Assembly: GCA_910588855.1 (NCBI GenBank)
Contig: CAJUSR010000036.1
Location: 1-35,194, forward strand
Length of the DNA: 35,194 nucleotides
Origin: an uncultured Kineothrix sp.
GTDB lineage: Bacteria; Bacillota; Clostridia; Lachnospirales; Lachnospiraceae
Direction of reading: 5' to 3'
The notes beneath the pieces were generated by a model, which was given only the letters and a program-made list of their open reading frames with translations, did no database searches and was not told the DNA's origin. Positions 23,483 to 32,766 of the stretch are shown one piece after another; position 1 is the stretch's first letter, and the number at the start of each line of letters is the position of its first letter. Both the position numbers and the translations under genes were made by a program.

Positions 23483-24903
23483 TCAATCCTCCAAATCACC
23501 CCCTCTTGATGCAATCATCTTTTGATACCAGTAAAAGCTATCTTTTTTATATCGTTCCAAAGTCCCCGTTCCGTCATCATGTTTATCTACATAAATAAAC
23601 CCGTATCTTTTCCGCATTTCTCCTGTACCGGCAGATACAAGATCCACGCATCCCCACATAGTATATCCCATCAAAAGAATGCCGTCCAAATGGATTGCAT
23701 CCGCCATGGACCGGATATTTATCCGCAAATAATCAATCCGGTAGGAAACATGGATACTATTATCCTCCTCTTTCACATCATTCCAGCCGATGCCGTTTTC
23801 TACTATCCATAGCGGCTTCCTGTATCTGGCATATAGGGCGTTCACTGCAATGCGGAGGCTGGTCGGGTCAATGTTCCATCCCCATGCATTGGAAGACAAA
23901 TACGGATTGGAAACGCCCATACAAAAATTTCCTTTGCTGTATTCTGCACCTTCGTGCGTGGTTAAAGTAATGCTCCCATAACACGAAAAAGAAATAAAGT
24001 CTACAGGATATATTCCGGATAATATCCGCCTGCCTGCACATCCGAATAAAAAAGATTCTCCTGCTGCTCCATGATAGAAATCTGATCCTGCGGGTCACAT
24101 GTATACGGATAATAGGGGTAATATGCAAGCATCATACCAGCCTGGATATCAGGATCAATTTCATGTGCCGCCTTCACGGCTTTTGCACTTCCTACAAATT
24201 GGTTATGCACCCCCTGTGCCCTAATCTCAGGGCTGGTCTGCATAATACCGGCTTCCAAAAAAGAATTGACCGCAATCAAATTAATTTCAATAAAAGTCAA
24301 ATAATATTTCACCTTTCCCTTATATCGCCGGAACACGGTTACCGCATACTTTTCAAAAATATCTATCATTTTCCGACTTGCCCAGCCATTGTATTTCACA
24401 GCAAGGTTTAAAGGGATTTCGTAATGGGATAATGTAACCAAAGGTTCAATTCCATATTTCAACAATTCATCAAATACTTGATCATAAAACTGCAGCCCTT
24501 CCTCATTGGCTTCCTCTTCATCGCCCTCTGGGAAAATCCTTGACCAGCTTATCGACATCCGGAAAGCCTTAAATCCCATTTCTGCCATTAATGCAATATC
24601 TTCTTTAAAATGATGGTAAAAATCGGTCGCTTCCTGACTTGGATACAGCTCCCCCTCTTTCAGAACAGGAATAACGCCTTCCGGAAAATTTACCGGTTCC
24701 GTCAACCCCATTTCCTCAAAACCTTCTTCCTCTGTCAATGGATTTTTCCAATACACCCTTCTCGGCCGCAAATGCTCACCGTTCGTAAGCACATCGGAAG
24801 TATTCAGGCCTTTATGCCCTTCTAAATATCCCCCTTCATATTGATTGGCGGCAGTAGCACCGCCCCAGGGAAATGTCTCCGGAAATGGCTGTTCCGTCAT
24901 CAC
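23483..24903 (-). pseudogene. Broken 6-phospho-beta-glucosidase (glycoside hydrolase family 1)
   Basis: An intact gene would cleave phosphorylated beta-glucosides imported by the PTS. The N-terminal part (24001-24903) runs from 'FPWGGATAANQYEGGY' to 'GGYYPEYIL' and stops. The C-terminal part resumes in another frame at 'VDFISFS' and continues through 'LWIVENGIGWND' (nucleophile Glu) to the normal end. The usual stretch of roughly 25-30 residues between these two motifs is missing, so a short deletion with a frameshift joined them. The acid/base motif reads T-F-I-E-I-N, not the usual T-F-N-E-I/P, which would also harm catalysis. The start overlaps the end of the PTS gene (GTGATGA). Confidence 0.88.
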
Positions 24904-26326
24904 CGCATCCCCCTTTCTGCATCTTCCATCCTCGCTTCAAACAGCGGTTCCCCCTGCCTTACCGTATCCAATGCCAGCTTTTTTGCTTCTCCGCTGGTAA
25001 GTAAAATCGCTGTGGTCAAATCATAACCTTTCCTCTTCAGCCCCTCAAGGTCAAATTCAATTATAGCCTGCCCCTTTTTTACTTTTTCATTTACTGCAAC
25101 TTTAGATGTGAACCCTTCCCCTTTGGTACGTACCGTATCAATTCCAATATGAATCAATACCTCAGCCCCGCCGGCGCTCTTCAACCCTATCACATGGTTG
25201 GGGGGGAACAAAGCCACAACCTCCCCGTCAAAAGGCGCCAGAACCGTATTGCTTTCCGGAAGGAAGTGAAAAAAACACTTCTTTTTTTATAAGATTTACC
25301 GTTTCTCCTAGTGTATCTTCTCCTATTTCTTTTTTAAAACCTAAAACAATCCCCACTATCAAGGATGTCATAAATGCCGCTCCACATGCGATAATTCTAC
25401 CCACAAGGTCTACACCAAAAAAATGCCTGCCAGGAAATTAGTAGACGAGAAAAAATATACATTGGCATGAATCAGCGAGCCAACTACCCCTCCAACAAAT
25501 CCTCCGGAAAACAGGGAAATCATCGCCGACCGATACCATAATAACACGGAAAAAATTGTGGGTTCCGAAATCCCTCCTGCAATATATGTTACGGCATTTG
25601 TACCTGCTATAGACCGGTCTTTTTTTGATCCCCGCAGAACAATGCCACAGCCAGTCCCATAACCGCATAAGTTCCTGTAATCGCCCCAACTGCTATAATA
25701 CTATCATATCCGATAGCCGCCATATTCTGAAAAGCAATCGGTGCCAACGCCTGATGGAGTCCTGCTGCTACAAGGAAATACCACAAAGCTCCGACCAACC
25801 CTACCGCTAACGGGCCGATTACCCCGTTGATCCATACGAGCCCATCGGCACTCCCTTGACCAATCAAATTCCCCGGCCCTACCATGCATAATGTTACCGG
25901 CAGCATAACAAGCATGGACGGTCCAAGCAAGGCTGCCAGCAGCTTAATGATACCTGCCGCACTGATTATTGGGAAAATCGGTGTAACGCTTCCTATAACC
26001 GCATCCATAACCCTCTTGGGTATATTTTTCCAGCAGAAAGCTTTATCCTCCACTTCCCCGCCAACTTCCTGATTTTCCATCCCTGCGCTTTTTAAAAAGA
26101 CAGGATATACTTCGCTTACCTCCGGTCCAATGATAATCTGGAATTGTTCCCCTGAAAACTGGCAGCCCAGAACCTCCGGAATTTTTTTTACCGTTTCCAT
26201 ATCTACGAGCCCTTCGTCCTTCAGGTTCATCCGCAATCTAGTCATGCAATGAGTGACAAATGAAACATTGTCCTTAGAACCAATTTCTTTTAAAATAGCT
26301 TGACAAAGCATATCATAGTTTTTCAT
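24900..26326 (-). pseudogene. Broken beta-glucoside PTS enzyme IIBCA
   Basis: The intact protein imports and phosphorylates beta-glucosides. The IIB domain is present with Cys27 in 'VTHCMTRLR'. IIC begins but appears to have lost most of its membrane helices in frame: 'GIIKLLAALLGPSMLVM' jumps to 'LPVTLCMVGPGNLIGQG'. The frame then breaks at a 7-A run near 25620-25626, is recovered in another frame ('SIAGTNAVTYIAGGISEPTIFSVLL', 'HANVYFFSSTNFLAG'), and breaks again at a 7-base run near 25417-25423. The start of IIA is missing: the junction near 25265 joins to 'ESNTVLAPFDGEV'. The rest of IIA ('EVLIHIGIDTV') continues to 24900. Such a gene cannot make a working transporter. Confidence 0.9.
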
Positions 26327-26378
26327 ATGTTTTCCCTTTCCCTTATTTATTATATGGAATCGCCGGCGCCTGGCTCTT

Positions 26379-27151
26379 TTACAGTCTTTGACAGGAAAGC
26401 AGCCTATTTACATGCAACATAAGATAGAGAACCTCTCCTTCATCCGGATTCCATCCCATCCTTTCGCTGAAATACCTTTGGATATCCATTGAAATCTGAT
26501 ACACCTTAGGAAATTCTTTTTTCATTTGTTCATAAAGCTATTCATAGAACAAATTTTACTGTTTCAATTTTCACGCTGAATTAAATATTGTACATGGGTA
26601 ACAAACCGACTGTAATTGAACTCCTTACGGTCTAATTTTAAACCAAGGCTTTCTTCTACAATTTTCGTGACATCTTCAATAACCCATTCTATATCATTTT
26701 TGTTTTCCATTTGCGAAGCCACTTCTGCCGCTTCCGCAAAATGAAGGGCAATGTTGGCGGCTTCCGCATGAGGAAGCTTTATACGGATTTTTTTATCAAT
26801 CAACGAGATTGCCCATTCTGCCAATTCCATTTCTTTTTCATATAGATGTTCAATATCATATTGCAAAGGATTGGAAATAACCAAACCTTTCTTTATCCTC
26901 TCGACTGCAAAATTTAAATGATCCGCTAAAACAAAAGTAAAGCTGGATTTCAAATTCGTATTCAACACCACTTTACCCCTATCCACAATCCGGAAAGTCA
27001 GGTTCCAAATTTCCTCATCAATCTCATCGAGAAGCGAAAGCAGCAATGTGTTTCCCCCATAGCCAATCCCTTTCCCAAAAAGGACAACCTCACGATTTCT
27101 GGAATCTTTCCCCATTGCAACATTGTTGTTTATCTTTTTTATGACCCACAT
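26379..27151 (-). pseudogene. Broken LicT/BglG-family antiterminator
   Basis: The intact protein binds the RAT hairpin and allows operon expression when beta-glucosides are present. The RNA-binding domain starts 'MWVIKKINNNVA' and reaches 'VVLFGKGIGYG'. About 25-30 residues are then missing in frame before PRD1 ('TLLLSLLDEIDEEIW', 'DHLNFAVERIKKGL'). PRD1 continues to 'RFVTHVQYLIQREN', where a stop and frame change occur. The end of PRD2 ('LYEQMKKEFPKVYQ', 'GEVLYLMLHVNRLL') survives in another frame to 26379. GGAGG precedes the ATG at 27151. The reading frame starting at 26564 alone would give a 195-residue truncated protein. Confidence 0.85.
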
Positions 27152-27172
27152 ATTTCCTCCAAACAACAAAAA

Positions 27173-27259
27173 AACTTCTTATCCAACATTACTGCTCTAC
27201 AAACAAAATTCATATCACATGAATTTGCAGAGGTAATGCCTTCTAAGAAGTTACAATCC
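27173..27259 (-). promoter_or_regulatory. RAT antiterminator and overlapping terminator of the bgl operon
   Basis: On the minus strand the RAT site reads GGATTGTAACTTCTTAGAAG and then GCATTACC (27232-27259), matching the ribonucleic antiterminator consensus of LicT/BglG targets. AACTTCTTA within it can pair instead with TAAGAAGTT (27173-27181), followed by TTTTTTT, forming a long terminator hairpin with inner pairs CATTAC/GTAATG and ATTCAT/ATGAAT. The switch seems intact although the operon is not. Confidence 0.85.
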
Positions 27260-27272
27260 TTAATGCGTTTTT

Positions 27273-27302
27273 ATTTTATCACAGAGACATTTATATTATC
27301 AA
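27273..27302 (-). promoter_or_regulatory. Promoter of the bgl operon
   Basis: On the minus strand, TTGATA (27297-27302) and TAAAAT (27273-27278), preceded by TG (extended -10), are 18 bp apart. They are located just ahead of the RAT site. Confidence 0.6.
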
Positions 27303-27316
27303 TATCCTAGTTTTGG

Positions 27317-27832
27317 CTAAAGAGCCCTTTTAAATTCCTTCCAAAATGCGATTGTTTCTTGCAAATCTTCTTCATCTTCAAATAAATCAAGAGCCTTCGC
27401 CGTCTCAATTGCAAAATCGACATAGGCATTAGCCCGTGCCGTGATAATATTCCCATCGCGGACGCAGTCATATTCTTCCTGCCTGGATGAATGGATGCCT
27501 TTGAGCAGCCCTGCTTTTTCCAAAATATCTGTTCCTGCACATATGCCGGCAATCAGCGTGCCTGAACTATGTAATATTTTTAAACTATTATATACAATAT
27601 CATAGTCTATATTCGATATGTTCCCGCCCGGAATTATGAAACTCCGCACCTGAGATAAATCAATATCCTTTAAAGCAGACTCCGTATGAATGGAATACCC
27701 TTCCATTACCACTATCTTCCCCTCTTTTATAGAGCAAAATACAACGTCACTGCCCGTAGCTTTTAAAAAATAATTCAAAATAACGATTTCATATATACAG
27801 CAATTATCATATAGCAAAACAACATCTTTCAC
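27317..27832 (-). CDS. DJ-1/PfpI-family protein
   Basis: The 171-residue protein has the class I glutamine-amidotransferase-like fold of the DJ-1/PfpI superfamily: 'VVLLYDNCCIYEI', 'FIIPGGN', and the nucleophile elbow 'AGICAGTDIL' with Cys98. Members include chaperone/deglycase-like and transcription-factor-associated proteins; no substrate can be assigned. A GTG at 27832 is preferred over the ATG at 27853 because GGAGG lies 8 bases before the GTG and no ribosome site precedes the ATG. The gene follows a short membrane-protein remnant. Confidence 0.82.
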   Translation of the reverse strand: MKDVVLLYDNCCIYEIVILNYFLKATGSDVVFCSIKEGKIVVMEGYSIHTESALKDIDLSQVRSFIIPGGNISNIDYDIVYNSLKILHSSGTLIAGICAGTDILEKAGLLKGIHSSRQEEYDCVRDGNIITARANAYVDFAIETAKALDLFEDEEDLQETIAFWKEFKRAL

Positions 27833-27845
27833 AATTTTCCCTCCG

Positions 27846-28000
27846 TCTCCCATTAGTAATCAGGTAGACCGCCGTCCACGGAAAGAAGCCAGCTAAAAAG
27901 GAGTTAGATAATACTACATTTGCCAGCGCAATAACAGCAGCGGCTGTTCCAAATTTAAACTGTTCCCTTTCTGTAAGTATATCATAAATAATACATTATA
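27846..28000 (-). pseudogene. Possible remnant of a membrane protein gene
   Basis: One minus-strand frame here reads 'DILTEREQFKFGTAAAVI' followed by a hydrophobic 'ALANVVLSNSFLAGFF' and 'TAVYLITNGRRREN'. It has no start codon or ribosome site upstream and a stop close before it. It looks like the C-terminal end of a lost membrane protein. The family is not recognised. Nothing else is seen in 27854-28058. Confidence 0.35.
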
Positions 28001-28058
28001 TCAATCCAACAAAATACTCCCCTAATTTTCCTTCTGTACTAATTATGCATTCACGCTG

Positions 28059-29492
28059 TCAGGAAAAGGAACCGGTACCCCTTCCTCTATCTGATAATCG
28101 CTGTTCAAACCGATTTTTTCTGGTGTCGGTGGGTATTTTTGTCGGGTAATCCCCGCTGAAGCAGGCATTACAGTAATTGCAGTTACCAGTAAGCCTTGAA
28201 AGCTTTTCTACCGGAAGATAACCCAGGGAATCTACACCTATCCTGTCGGCAATATCGGCAACCGTATATTTGCAGGCTATCAAATGTTCTTCAGAGTCAA
28301 TATCTGTTCCGTAGTAGCAGGGATGCAGAAACGGCGGCGAGGAGACCCTCATATGTACTTCTTTCGCACCCGCTTCTCTGAGTAATTTTACGATACGCCC
28401 GCTGGTGGTTCCCCGTACAATGGAATCGTCGATTAGCACCACCCGCTTGCCCTTTACGGCATCTTCAATTGCAGAAAGCTTTATTTTCACTTTATCAATC
28501 CGGTCTCCCGGATCTATAAAAGTTCTGCCGACATACTTGTTTTTCATAAGTCCCATGCCGTAAGGAATACCTGACGCCTGGCTGTATCCCAACGCTGCGT
28601 CAAGTCCGGAATCCGGCACGCCGATTACAAGATCCGCCTCTACAGGATGCATTTTTGCAAGCACAGAACCAGCCCTGGCTCTTGCGGCATGAACCGAAAC
28701 GCCGTCGATTACAGAATCGGAACGGGCAAAATAGATATACTCGAACGCACAAAGCTTTTTCTGCTTTTTTCTGCAGTGTTCTTTTCGGGAAATAACACCG
28801 TATTTGCTGAAAACCAGAATCTCTCCAGGTTCCACATCACGAATAACCTCGCCGCCGACCGCTTTAATAGCACAGCTCTCAGAGGCTGCCACATACAATC
28901 CATCACTTGTTTTTCCATAGCAAAGAGGGCGAAATCCATACGGGTCCCTGGCGCAAATCAGCTTTTGCGGCGACATCACTATTAAGGAATAGGCACCGTC
29001 AAGTATGTTCATGGCACTGCTTACAGCATCCTCTATTGAGGTCGTTTTCAGGCGTTCTTTTGTAATGATATAGGCAATAGTTTCAGTATCGCTTGTAGTA
29101 TGAAAAATAGCGCCGGACAGTTCAAGCTCGTTGCGCAATTCCACCGCATTTGAAAGATTTCCATTATGCGCCAACGCCATTCTGCCTTTTTGATGATTGA
29201 CCTCAATGGGCTGGCAATTATTTCGATCCGTTCCTCCGGTGGTGCCATAACGCACATGCGCTACCGCCATTCTTCCTCTCGGCAAACAAGACAAAGCATC
29301 TCCTGAAAAGACTTCGCTGACCAGTCCCAGATCCTTATGGGATGCGAACAAGCCGTCATCATTGACTACAATTCCACAGCTTTCCTGTCCTCTGTGCTGG
29401 AGTGCATAAAGACCGTAATAGGATATGCCCGCAACATCGCAAACCTCAGGAGCCATTACACCAAATACACCGCATTCTTCACGGATACTCAT
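28059..29492 (-). CDS. purF: Amidophosphoribosyltransferase
   Basis: The first enzyme of purine synthesis makes phosphoribosylamine from PRPP and glutamine. After a six-residue propeptide, Cys7 ('EECGVFGV') is the glutaminase nucleophile. The PRPP site is 'VVLIDDSIVRGTTS'. Cysteines in 'KLCAFEYIYF', 'HPCYYGTDI' and 'CNYCNACF' match the [4Fe-4S] ligands of the B. subtilis-type enzyme, which makes it oxygen sensitive. Its ATG overlaps the pyrG stop by 4 bases (ATGA) and has GGAGG upstream. It is the last gene of the glnN-asnB-pyrG-purF operon, away from any other pur gene in the window. Confidence 0.96.
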   Translation of the reverse strand: MSIREECGVFGVMAPEVCDVAGISYYGLYALQHRGQESCGIVVNDDGLFASHKDLGLVSEVFSGDALSCLPRGRMAVAHVRYGTTGGTDRNNCQPIEVNHQKGRMALAHNGNLSNAVELRNELELSGAIFHTTSDTETIAYIITKERLKTTSIEDAVSSAMNILDGAYSLIVMSPQKLICARDPYGFRPLCYGKTSDGLYVAASESCAIKAVGGEVIRDVEPGEILVFSKYGVISRKEHCRKKQKKLCAFEYIYFARSDSVIDGVSVHAARARAGSVLAKMHPVEADLVIGVPDSGLDAALGYSQASGIPYGMGLMKNKYVGRTFIDPGDRIDKVKIKLSAIEDAVKGKRVVLIDDSIVRGTTSGRIVKLLREAGAKEVHMRVSSPPFLHPCYYGTDIDSEEHLIACKYTVADIADRIGVDSLGYLPVEKLSRLTGNCNYCNACFSGDYPTKIPTDTRKNRFEQRLSDRGRGTGSFS

Positions 29493-31102
29493 ACCTTACC
29501 TCCCATAGCTTTTTCAAATGCTGCTCCGATAAAGCCCTTGAACAGAGGATGGGGTTTATTCGGCCGGCTCTTAAATTCCGGGTGATACTGTACGCCTACA
29601 TGGAATGGACGGTCACTGATTTCTACCGCTTCCACAAGCCTGCCGTCAGGAGAGGTTCCACTGATGGTAAGTTCCGCTTTTTCAAAAGCTTCACGGTAAT
29701 CATTGTTAAACTCATAACGGTGTCTGTGTCGTTCACTGATTTTTGCGGCACCATAACAGCGTTCCATTGTTGTACCCGCCTTGATATCGCAAGGATAAGC
29801 ACCGAGCCGGAGAGAGCCGCCTTTGTCAATATTATCACTTTGGCCCGGCATAAAATCAATTACCTTATGCTTACACAATTCATCAAATTCCCCGGAATTT
29901 GCATCCTTCATGCCGAGAACATTTCTCGCATATTCGATAACGGCGATCTGCATACCAAGACAGATGCCTAAATATGGAATTTCTTTCTCCCTTGCATACC
30001 CCACTGCCAGAATCATACCTTCGATGCCGCGGCTGCCGAAGCCCCCAGGAACAAGAATCCCGTCCAATCCTGCAAGTTTTTCTTCTACAGTATCTACCGT
30101 AATTTCTCCTGAATCCATCCAGTGAATGCGGATATGCGTATTGTGGAAATAACCTGCATGGAGAAGCGCTTCCGCAACTGAGAGATAAGCATCGTGTAAT
30201 CCCACGTACTTGCCGACAAGCCCGATGTCCACATAATGAGGCCTGGCTTTAATGCGTTCCACCATTGTTGTCCATTCCGTAAGTTCGGGGGCGGGCGCTT
30301 CTATACCGAGTTCCCGGCATACAACGGAGGAGAATCCCGACTTTTCAAGCATCAACGGCGCTTCATAAAGATTCGGCAAAGTAATGTTTTCGATAACACA
30401 GTCCGGCTTAACATTGCAGAACATGGATATCTTTTTGAAAATAGACTCCTCAAGAGACTCATCGCAGCGAAGCACTACAATGTTCGGGTTGACTCCCATA
30501 CCCTGCAGCTCTTTCACCGAATGCTGTGTCGGTTTTGATTTGTGTTCATCGGATCCACGCAAAAAAGGCACCAATGTTACATGAATAAACAGACTGTTCT
30601 CTCTGCCAACCTCAAGAGATATTTGCCTTACTGCCTCTATAAAAGGTTGAGACTCAATATCGCCTATGGTTCCTCCAATTTCGGTGATAACCACATCGGC
30701 ATTCGTTTTCTTTCCCACACGGTAAACAAACTCCTTAATCTCATTTGTGATATGAGGAATAACTTGCACGGTGGAGCCAAGGTATTCACCGCGCCGTTCC
30801 TTATTCAGCACATTCCAATAAACCTTACCGGTGGTGAGATTGGAGTATTTGTTCAAGTCTTCGTCAATAAAGCGCTCGTAATGCCCGAGGTCAAGGTCTG
30901 TTTCGGCTCCGTCCTCGGTTACATATACTTCTCCGTGTTGATAGGGACTCATTGTTCCGGGGTCCACATTGATATAAGGGTCAAGCTTTTGTGCCGCCAC
31001 CTTCAGCCCTCTTGCTTTTAGCAACCTCCCCAGAGAAGCCGCGGTGATGCCCTTGCCAAGCCCCGATACAACGCCTCCTGTAACAAATATATATTTGACC
31101 AT
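29489..31102 (-). CDS. pyrG: CTP synthase
   Basis: The enzyme converts UTP, ATP and glutamine to CTP. The 537-residue protein has the synthetase P-loop 'VTGGVVSGLGKGITAASLGRLLKARG', 'DPYINVDPGTMSPYQHGEV', and a C-terminal class I glutaminase with 'GGFGSRG', nucleophile Cys in 'GICLGMQ', and the His-Pro-Glu triad end 'VQYHPEFKSRP'. The frame is open to 31207, but the ATG at 31102 matches the family start and has GGAG upstream. It is coupled to purF by a 4-base overlap and follows asnB by 55 bp. Confidence 0.97.
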   Translation of the reverse strand: MVKYIFVTGGVVSGLGKGITAASLGRLLKARGLKVAAQKLDPYINVDPGTMSPYQHGEVYVTEDGAETDLDLGHYERFIDEDLNKYSNLTTGKVYWNVLNKERRGEYLGSTVQVIPHITNEIKEFVYRVGKKTNADVVITEIGGTIGDIESQPFIEAVRQISLEVGRENSLFIHVTLVPFLRGSDEHKSKPTQHSVKELQGMGVNPNIVVLRCDESLEESIFKKISMFCNVKPDCVIENITLPNLYEAPLMLEKSGFSSVVCRELGIEAPAPELTEWTTMVERIKARPHYVDIGLVGKYVGLHDAYLSVAEALLHAGYFHNTHIRIHWMDSGEITVDTVEEKLAGLDGILVPGGFGSRGIEGMILAVGYAREKEIPYLGICLGMQIAVIEYARNVLGMKDANSGEFDELCKHKVIDFMPGQSDNIDKGGSLRLGAYPCDIKAGTTMERCYGAAKISERHRHRYEFNNDYREAFEKAELTISGTSPDGRLVEAVEISDRPFHVGVQYHPEFKSRPNKPHPLFKGFIGAAFEKAMGGKV

Positions 31103-31157
31103 TTCATCCACTCCTTCATTCCCATTCCGCCTCTGCAGGCGGTTTGGAAGTATGCAT

Positions 31158-32741
31158 TTATTTGCCGCTGTCACCGTAGTTTGAAAGTACACGGGCGGAA
31201 GGATCACTTACATCGCAGCCCTCCCAGTCTTTGTTTGGCATCCAAAAATCGGTTATCATTTCTGCCTGACCGGGATAATGCTCTTCAAAAATATCACGGT
31301 ACAGAAGGGACTCCTTCGTGAAAGGACGCACGCGGGTATATTTATTGCAACCCGCCTCAAATGCCTCGTCCGAATACTGATGTTCGGCATATTCTTTAAG
31401 GTAATCAACCATTGAATGGCCAACCGCATCGGAAAATGCGGCTTTTTCGCGCCAGAGTATTTCATCGGGGAGATACTCTAAACCTTCAAATGCATGGCGA
31501 AGCAAATATTTACCCTTGCCGTATTTGTTTAATTTCATTTCGGGGTCAAGGCTCATTACATATTTTACAAAGTCAATATCCCCAAAGGGCACTCTGGCTT
31601 CAAGAGAATTGACCGAAATACAGCGGTCGGCACGAAGCACATCGTACATATGCAGTTCCCGGACACGCTTCTCGGCCTCAACTTGAAAGTCCTTGGCCGA
31701 TGGGGCAAAATCCGTATATTTGTATCCGAACAGTTCGTCTGAAACTTCACCTGTAAGCAGTACACGAATATCAGTCTGCATGTGAATGGCTTTACAGATA
31801 AGGTACATACCTACACTGGCACGAATAGTCGTAATATCAAAAGTTCCCAGTAGCTGAATCAGTCTGTCAAGCGAAGCAATGACCTCATCGGGAGACATAT
31901 GGATTTCCGTATGGTCGCTGCCAATATAATCGGCGACTTGACGGGCATATTTCAAATCGATTGCATCCCCACTCATACCAATGGCGAAAGTTTTAATCGG
32001 TTTATCGGATCTTTTTGCGGCAATCGCACATACAAGAGAAGAATCCAACCCTCCGGAAAGCAGAAAACCCACTTTTGCATCCGCAACGAGCCTTTTTTCC
32101 ACACCTTTCACCAGTTTTTCACGGATGTGTCTGCAGGCGGTCTCCAGATTGTCGTAGCAAACCGTATCCACCCCTGCAATATCGCAGTAACAGACAAATC
32201 TGCCGCCCTTATAAAAATGACCGGGAGGAAACGGCATAATTTTGCTGGTAAGCCCTACGAGATTTTTAGCCTCGCTTGCAAATATAATCGTTCCTGCTTT
32301 GTCGTATCCGTAATACAAGGGACGTATACCAATGGGATCCCTTGCGGCCACATATTCATTTGTTTCCCCATCGAAAATAATACAGGCAAACTCTGCATCC
32401 AGTTTTTTGAATATATCTATACCGTATTCACGATACAAAGGTAGCAGGATTTCACAATCGCTTTCGCTTTTGAATGTATATCCTTTATCCATCAAATCTT
32501 GTTTTTGCTTTTCAAAGCCATAGAGTTCACCGTTGCAGACAACATAACTGCCCTCCAGTTCAAAGGGCTGCATCCCCGAAGAGTCAAGCCCCATAATGGA
32601 TAGGCGGTGAAAGCCAAGCAAACCGCAGCCTGTATCAATAATTCGGCTGTCATCCGGACCGCGTGATACCGTACGGTCAAAACCTTTTTTAAAATCATCA
32701 AAAATTGCATCGCTTCCACAGTAACCCATAATAGAACACAT
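31158..32741 (-). CDS. asnB: Glutamine-dependent asparagine synthase
   Basis: The enzyme makes asparagine from aspartate, ATP and glutamine. The 527-residue protein starts 'MCSIMGYCG', where Cys2 becomes the class II glutaminase nucleophile after Met removal. The ATP-pyrophosphatase loop is Ser229-Gly-Gly-Leu-Asp-Ser-Ser ('LLSGGLDSSLV'). 'SLEARVPFGDIDFVKYVMSLDPEMK' is a typical AsnB segment. AGGTATTTTC before the ATG gives a modest ribosome site. It lies 25 bp after glnN. Confidence 0.95.
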   Translation of the reverse strand: MCSIMGYCGSDAIFDDFKKGFDRTVSRGPDDSRIIDTGCGLLGFHRLSIMGLDSSGMQPFELEGSYVVCNGELYGFEKQKQDLMDKGYTFKSESDCEILLPLYREYGIDIFKKLDAEFACIIFDGETNEYVAARDPIGIRPLYYGYDKAGTIIFASEAKNLVGLTSKIMPFPPGHFYKGGRFVCYCDIAGVDTVCYDNLETACRHIREKLVKGVEKRLVADAKVGFLLSGGLDSSLVCAIAAKRSDKPIKTFAIGMSGDAIDLKYARQVADYIGSDHTEIHMSPDEVIASLDRLIQLLGTFDITTIRASVGMYLICKAIHMQTDIRVLLTGEVSDELFGYKYTDFAPSAKDFQVEAEKRVRELHMYDVLRADRCISVNSLEARVPFGDIDFVKYVMSLDPEMKLNKYGKGKYLLRHAFEGLEYLPDEILWREKAAFSDAVGHSMVDYLKEYAEHQYSDEAFEAGCNKYTRVRPFTKESLLYRDIFEEHYPGQAEMITDFWMPNKDWEGCDVSDPSARVLSNYGDSGK

Positions 32742-32766
32742 AAGAAAATACCTCCGTTAAACTCCT

